From Pseudobdellovibrionaceae bacterium (GTDB lineage: Bacteria > Bdellovibrionota > Bdellovibrionia > Bdellovibrionales > UBA1609), in the NCBI GenBank assembly GCA_023898385.1, contig CP060220.1, positions 1,674,001-1,738,000 on the forward strand: 64,000 nucleotides of DNA, in the 5' to 3' direction. The notes below the pieces were generated by a model. The model was given only the letters and a program-made list of their open reading frames with translations. It was not told the DNA's origin and made no database searches. A program made the translations under genes and the position numbers. Shown piece after piece: positions 60,069 to 64,000 of this stretch (position 1 is its first letter; every line of letters begins with the position of its first letter).

Positions 60069-61056
60069 ATCACTTCTCTTTGCATTCACTCTAACACATT
60101 CTTTATTTGCCGCTGCCGGCGGAGACTTCGTAGGTAATGGCGGCGGGCTTGGCGAACAAAACGTCAGCCATGCACTATTGCATCTTAAAACCATTCTCCC
60201 CCTGTGCTTGGCTTCTGAATTCTGCCTGACCCGAAGCGATCACAAAGATTTAGTTCAGAAAATTCGCGGGCAACTAGACAAACAACTCACTGCCACGAAG
60301 CCACTGGAGTTTCTTTCTGGCCGCGTGCACCCAGAAATTTTTCTCATTAACGGAGAATATAAGACGGCCGTGACCGGCAACCGTGTGGGCGACACCATCT
60401 ATATCAATATTGATTTTCTTTACCGCGATGCTGTTGGCGGAGGACGAATTCCCATGAGTATTGCCTCAGCCATGGGCCTTATTGTGCATGAACTCGGCCA
60501 TCACCAGGGAATCACAGATCATGACTACCTTGATCTTGTGGGAGCCCACGTGAAGGCTTTTGCCCTTTCAACTATGGACATTCTTTATGTCGATCGATAT
60601 CTAGATGGCTACACCACTCGGCCCCCACGTATAGGCCTTACAGCGATCCACTCAAAATCTTCTACGGGCGATGCACTCAAAGGGGCCGAGTCCACCTTGT
60701 TGTTTGCTGATGAATTCAAAGTCAATAACCTCACTCAGAACATCACACGGACGCTGGCCACTTGCCCTGCCACCCACAATTTTCCAGAGGGCAAAACCAT
60801 CGGCTATCGCCTCTACAACCTGCATTTTGACGGCTATCGAGACACTAAGGATTTTCGATTTGGTCGATACTACCGCTTGGTGGCATCAGTGGAGCTTTAC
60901 TGCGAACACTTTGAGGATAGGTCTTACCCCGTACGATTTGATGTGGGTAGTAAACTCATTGTTGATCTTTATTTACTTTTTGACGGTAACGAAAACTCAT
61001 CGGGCTGGATATATAAACCTGAAAAAACAATTATGAAGTTGCTTTTAAGGGACTAG
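60052..61056 (+). CDS. Secreted protein with HExxH metallopeptidase motif
   Basis: 334 residues with a signal peptide ending in LFAAA. The GGDFVGNGGG start and the HExxH motif at His146-His150 (IVHELGHHQG) suggest a zinc metalloprotein; a third zinc ligand is not obvious (Asp/His residues follow in TDHDYLDLVGAH). Five cysteines after the signal could form disulfides. The start is ATG 60052, with AAGGAA upstream, inside the 3' end of the TIGR02147 gene. Its 3' end overlaps the convergent hexapeptide-transferase gene by 26 bases. Confidence 0.72.
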   Translation: MKRITRSLLFAFTLTHSLFAAAGGDFVGNGGGLGEQNVSHALLHLKTILPLCLASEFCLTRSDHKDLVQKIRGQLDKQLTATKPLEFLSGRVHPEIFLINGEYKTAVTGNRVGDTIYINIDFLYRDAVGGGRIPMSIASAMGLIVHELGHHQGITDHDYLDLVGAHVKAFALSTMDILYVDRYLDGYTTRPPRIGLTAIHSKSSTGDALKGAESTLLFADEFKVNNLTQNITRTLATCPATHNFPEGKTIGYRLYNLHFDGYRDTKDFRFGRYYRLVASVELYCEHFEDRSYPVRFDVGSKLIVDLYLLFDGNENSSGWIYKPEKTIMKLLLRD

Positions 61057-61756
61057 CATGGCGTTCTCCGAGCTTTCGTGCCGGCACGCCTCCCCATATT
61101 TCCCCTTGCCGAATGTGTTCCCCTTTCCTCACCACAGCATTTGCTGAAATAAGCGCATCATCCTCAATGACCACTCCGGCCAATATGCGGGCACCCGTAC
61201 CCACAGTGACATTGCTGCCCACCTTAATGGGGAAGTGAGCCAACTGTTCATTTTCTATTATATGTGGAGTGAGAAGGGCGCCCTCACCAACGAGGGTGTT
61301 ATTGCCAAAAGACACAAACAGGGGATCCAACACCAAACCAGCGCTGTAACTGTTTTCACCAAACTTTGCGCCCAAGGCCTGATAGAAAATTCTCATGAGT
61401 GGCAACGGAAGAAATGCCCCACGCATCACCGGATGAAAAAATATAAGAAAAAATAAAAGGTGCATATGATAAATACACTCTACTCGGGAACCTTTTTCAA
61501 TGGTCCCTTCGGGCAATGGATTGATCCATAGACCGATTCGGTAGGTCCCAATTGCAAACGCCTCTATCAACAAAACAGATAAAAACACGGTCAATAGTGG
61601 CCCGTACGCGCCAACCGAAAACACATTTACCAGTTCGATGGCAGCGTATACTCCAAACCCGCAAACGACAGTTGCCATACCTAAAAATACAAATATCTGA
61701 AACCCCGTAATTTTTCTCATACCTCTATGGTAATGGGGCGAACCTTCAATATCCAA
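61031..61756 (-). CDS. Hexapeptide-repeat acyltransferase with membrane segments
   Basis: 241 residues. The C-terminal half shows left-handed beta-helix hexapeptide repeats (VGSNVTVGTGARILAGVVIEDDALISANAVVRKG, then WGGVPARKLG), typical of O-acetyltransferases; the N-terminal half has two hydrophobic segments (FLGMATVVCGFGVYAAIELV, LLTVFLSVLLIEAFAIG) plus a shorter one. Substrate is unknown; sugars of the envelope are likely. The start is uncertain: TTG at 61756 or ATG at 61720. Its 3' end overlaps the convergent gene. Confidence 0.75.
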   Translation of the reverse strand: MDIEGSPHYHRGMRKITGFQIFVFLGMATVVCGFGVYAAIELVNVFSVGAYGPLLTVFLSVLLIEAFAIGTYRIGLWINPLPEGTIEKGSRVECIYHMHLLFFLIFFHPVMRGAFLPLPLMRIFYQALGAKFGENSYSAGLVLDPLFVSFGNNTLVGEGALLTPHIIENEQLAHFPIKVGSNVTVGTGARILAGVVIEDDALISANAVVRKGEHIRQGEIWGGVPARKLGERHASPLKATS

Positions 61757-61782
61757 TTTGAACTGATCCTGAAAACGAAGAA

Positions 61783-61804
61783 GCGTGAGCAGACTTGCTC
61801 ACGC
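61783..61804 (-). terminator. Intrinsic terminator after tex
   Basis: On the minus strand GCGTGAGCA-AGTC-TGCTCACGC forms a 9-bp perfect stem with a 4-base loop, followed by TTCTTCGTTTTC. It lies 20 bases after the tex stop. Confidence 0.6.
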
Positions 61805-61823
61805 CAAACTCTGATCTAACAAA

Positions 61824-64000
61824 CTATTTTTTAAGGCCCGTCAATGCCGCAAAGGGATTATTAAAAGGCTGAGCCTGAGGTCGCCTTGGTTTTCCACCTT
61901 TTGAAGGACCTCGTCCATCAGGCATTGGACCCTTTTGACCTTTACCACCACGACCTTTGTCTTTGCTGTCTTCTCGCCTGCCCGATAATTTACCCTTACC
62001 TTGCGACTTACGAACTTTTGCCTGCTTCTTTTCTGTACCCGTCAGCATAGATAAGGAGATCTGATTTTTTTCTTTATCGACCTTTAAGACCTTCACCTGC
62101 ACTTGATCACCGGGACTGACCACTAACTTTGGGTCGTCCACAAATTTTGTAGTTAGCTCAGATATGTGAACAAGGCCGTCCTGGTGGACACCGATATCCA
62201 CAAAAGCCCCAAAATTGGTGACATTGGTCACTATACCGGGGCAGAGCATACCCTCAGCAAGATCTTTCACTTCATGGATATCCTCACGGTATTTAAATAC
62301 CTTGTAAGGATCTCGAGGATCTCGCCCCGGCTTTTTTAATTCTTCAATAATATCTTCAAAGGTGTACTCACCAATAAGTTGCGACCACTTCGTTTTGAGT
62401 GGCAACAACTTCTGAGCCCCTTCTCCTAAGGCCTGCGACAGCGTCAATCCAGCTTCGTGCAACATGTCTTTCACAGCCGCATAGCGCTCCGGGTGAATTC
62501 CGGTTTTATCAAGAGAAGTTTCTCCACCGAAAATTCTCAAAAAACCTGCGGCTTGTTCAAATGTTTTTGATGAAAACTGACTCACCTTTAAAAGCTGTGA
62601 GCGATCTTTAAACGAACCATGTTCTTTTCGGTAATCTCTGATTTTTTTTGCTGTTGCGGGGCCAATTCCAGCCACGTATTGCAGCAACGACTCAGAGGCG
62701 GTGTTGAGATCCACACCCACTTGGTTCACGCACGACTCCACCACTTCGTGAAGGGAGCGTTTTAAATGACTTTGGTTCACATCATGTTGGTACTGACCCA
62801 CACCAATACTTTTTGGATCTATTTTTACAAGCTCGGCCAAGGGGTCTTGTAAACGCCGAGCAATGGAAATAGCTCCTCTCACTGTCAAATCGAGCTCAGG
62901 AAATTCTTCCCGTGCCACATCAGATGCGGAGTACACACTGGCACCTGCCTCATTCACCATAACAATAGGAGTCTCTATTCCTAGCTCCACAAAAATCTTG
63001 CGAATAAAGGCCTCAGCTTCGCGGCCACCAGTGCCATTACCCACCGCCACGGCCATGATCTTAATTTGCTTAGTCACTTCTGCAAAAAGAGTTTTTGCGT
63101 TTTCTTCAGCCTTTTCGCCCTTTAATTGCAGCACGGTATGAGACACAAAGTTGCCGTTTTGATCAACTAGTGCCACCTTACAGCCGGTTCTAATACCAGG
63201 GTCGATACCCAAAACAATGTTGGGCCCAAAGGGGCTTGCCATCAAAACCCGTCTGACATTTTCAGCAAACACGTGAATGGCATGTTGGTCAGCTAGCTCT
63301 TTAAGTTTGGCGTGCAGCTCGTTACTCACAGAAGGTTCTGTGTGTACGGTCAACGCCGTCTTAGCACAATCCACCAGAAATTCATTGGCTTGAGATTTCG
63401 AGACCGTGCAGGCTTTTTGCGTATACACAGCCATAAGCTTATCTTCATCTGCGGTGAAGTTGACTTTCAGTTCGCCTTCTTGCCATCCCCGCCGCAATGC
63501 CAGGTAACGATGGGAAGCTTTCGATTGAAAAAGCTTTGTCACATCTTCTGTGTAATCACCATATGTTTCGTATTTTGAATGGGGCTTAAATTTTGTGGTT
63601 TTTGACGAGTGAATTTTAGCACGATTAAAATACTCATCCCTTACAACCAAACGCAACTCAGGGTCGTTTGCCAAACGCTCCACAATAATGTGATGCGCTC
63701 CCCTTAGTGCTTCTTCATAGGTGGCAAAACCAGCGGTAGGATTAATAAACTCCTTGGCTTTTATCGCAAGCTCCGTGCTGTCGCTGATTTCTCCATGCCC
63801 AATGGCCCAAATCCAATTGGCAAGGGGCTCAAGCCCGGCCTCTTTGGCCATCTTAGCTTTCGTCTTTTTCTTTTTCTTGTACGGACGGTACAGCTCTTCA
63901 AGGGTGCTCAGGTCAAATGTGCCCTCAATCTGACGACGAAGCTCTGTGGTCAGATTTCCCTGTTTTTCAATTTCCTGAAGAATAAACACTCGGCGGGCCG
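61824..64000 (-). CDS. tex: Tex-family RNA-binding transcription accessory protein, partial
   Basis: At least 724 residues; the frame is open to the window edge, so the 5' end is missing (residues ARR VFILQEIEKQG precede the internal GTG at 63989). The core has LYRPYKKKKKTKA, VLGIDPGIRTGCK (YqgF-like RNase H fold), HhH motifs (LLQYVAGIGPATAKKI) and an S1 RNA-binding domain (GAFVDIGVHQDGLVHISEL). Tex acts in transcription and RNA surveillance. The C-terminal tail (about the last 75 residues) is Gly/Lys/Arg-rich and may add RNA binding. A good hairpin terminator follows. Confidence 0.95.
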   Translation of the reverse strand, partial: ARRVFILQEIEKQGNLTTELRRQIEGTFDLSTLEELYRPYKKKKKTKAKMAKEAGLEPLANWIWAIGHGEISDSTELAIKAKEFINPTAGFATYEEALRGAHHIIVERLANDPELRLVVRDEYFNRAKIHSSKTTKFKPHSKYETYGDYTEDVTKLFQSKASHRYLALRRGWQEGELKVNFTADEDKLMAVYTQKACTVSKSQANEFLVDCAKTALTVHTEPSVSNELHAKLKELADQHAIHVFAENVRRVLMASPFGPNIVLGIDPGIRTGCKVALVDQNGNFVSHTVLQLKGEKAEENAKTLFAEVTKQIKIMAVAVGNGTGGREAEAFIRKIFVELGIETPIVMVNEAGASVYSASDVAREEFPELDLTVRGAISIARRLQDPLAELVKIDPKSIGVGQYQHDVNQSHLKRSLHEVVESCVNQVGVDLNTASESLLQYVAGIGPATAKKIRDYRKEHGSFKDRSQLLKVSQFSSKTFEQAAGFLRIFGGETSLDKTGIHPERYAAVKDMLHEAGLTLSQALGEGAQKLLPLKTKWSQLIGEYTFEDIIEELKKPGRDPRDPYKVFKYREDIHEVKDLAEGMLCPGIVTNVTNFGAFVDIGVHQDGLVHISELTTKFVDDPKLVVSPGDQVQVKVLKVDKEKNQISLSMLTGTEKKQAKVRKSQGKGKLSGRREDSKDKGRGGKGQKGPMPDGRGPSKGGKPRRPQAQPFNNPFAALTGLKK

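Noticed and set aside
1..64000. CRISPR array, prophage or insertion sequence
   Set aside because: No spaced identical repeats of the right size, no phage structural genes and no transposase or integrase were seen on either strand.

Overview
The window reads as chromosome of a Bdellovibrio-like bacterium (Bdellovibrionota). This is inferred from gene content: a TIGR02147-type regulator paired with a secreted protein gene, a mitochondrial-type EF-G standing outside a str operon, many lipoproteins and beta-barrel proteins, PilZ and GGDEF proteins, and a standalone Rhs-like N-terminal protein. Genes are dense, on both strands, often overlapping by 1-4 bases, and GTG/TTG starts with good Shine-Dalgarno sites are common. 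No CRISPR array, rRNA, prophage or recognisable transposase was seen. Layout: 1-2.2 kb, sulfide:quinone-oxidoreductase-like flavoprotein and a small partner; 2.1-3.5 kb, a DUF4143-type ATPase behind a tandem-operator promoter; 3.8-4.0 kb, tRNA-Glu and tRNA-Lys; 4.0-7.5 kb, an aminotransferase - hydroxyacid dehydrogenase - purA operon; 7.6-12.2 kb, lptE-holA, a PilZ protein, rpsT, murJ and a membrane protein; 12.2-14.6 kb, a second DUF4143-type ATPase flanked by 31-bp direct repeats and headed by a phased four-copy repeat array; 14.5-22.1 kb, a surface-lipoprotein block (FG-GAP, beta-propeller, LysM-like/barrel and LamG-like proteins), two of whose genes share an 18-bp sigma-28-like promoter motif; 22.5-27.6 kb, a three-gene secreted operon (permuted papain-like C92 hydrolase, unknown protein, double-HKD phospholipase D); 27.6-30.0 kb, subtilase plus Rhs-like protein; 30.1-31.3 kb, nested inverted repeats and a diguanylate cyclase. 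From 31.6 to 44.7 kb come a deoxyhypusine-synthase homologue, YjbQ, a redoxin/YtkA/beta-barrel cluster, a DUF2341 lipoprotein, BioY, a HATPase-DUF4325 pair, a DUF1543-like gene with a decayed duplicate tail, a peptidase S51, a membrane-anchored PilZ protein, and a recQ-aat-rhomboid-yceI operon. From 44.9 to 64 kb lie mainly housekeeping genes: fusA-dcd, a CNNM-type protein, cutA, pyrE, a methyltransferase and a methyltransferase-tail fragment, 2-oxoacid dehydrogenase E1 alpha and beta, a tail-specific protease, topA, a HAD phosphatase followed by a 98-bp near-perfect palindrome, the TIGR02147/secreted metalloprotein pair, a hexapeptide transferase, and tex, which runs off the right edge. The best candidates for undescribed biology are the secreted C92-unknown-PLD operon, the two solitary DUF4143 ATPases with elaborate and different operator arrays, the lipoprotein block with its shared promoter motif, and the long palindromes. 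All family calls come from reading motifs by eye; no database search was run.
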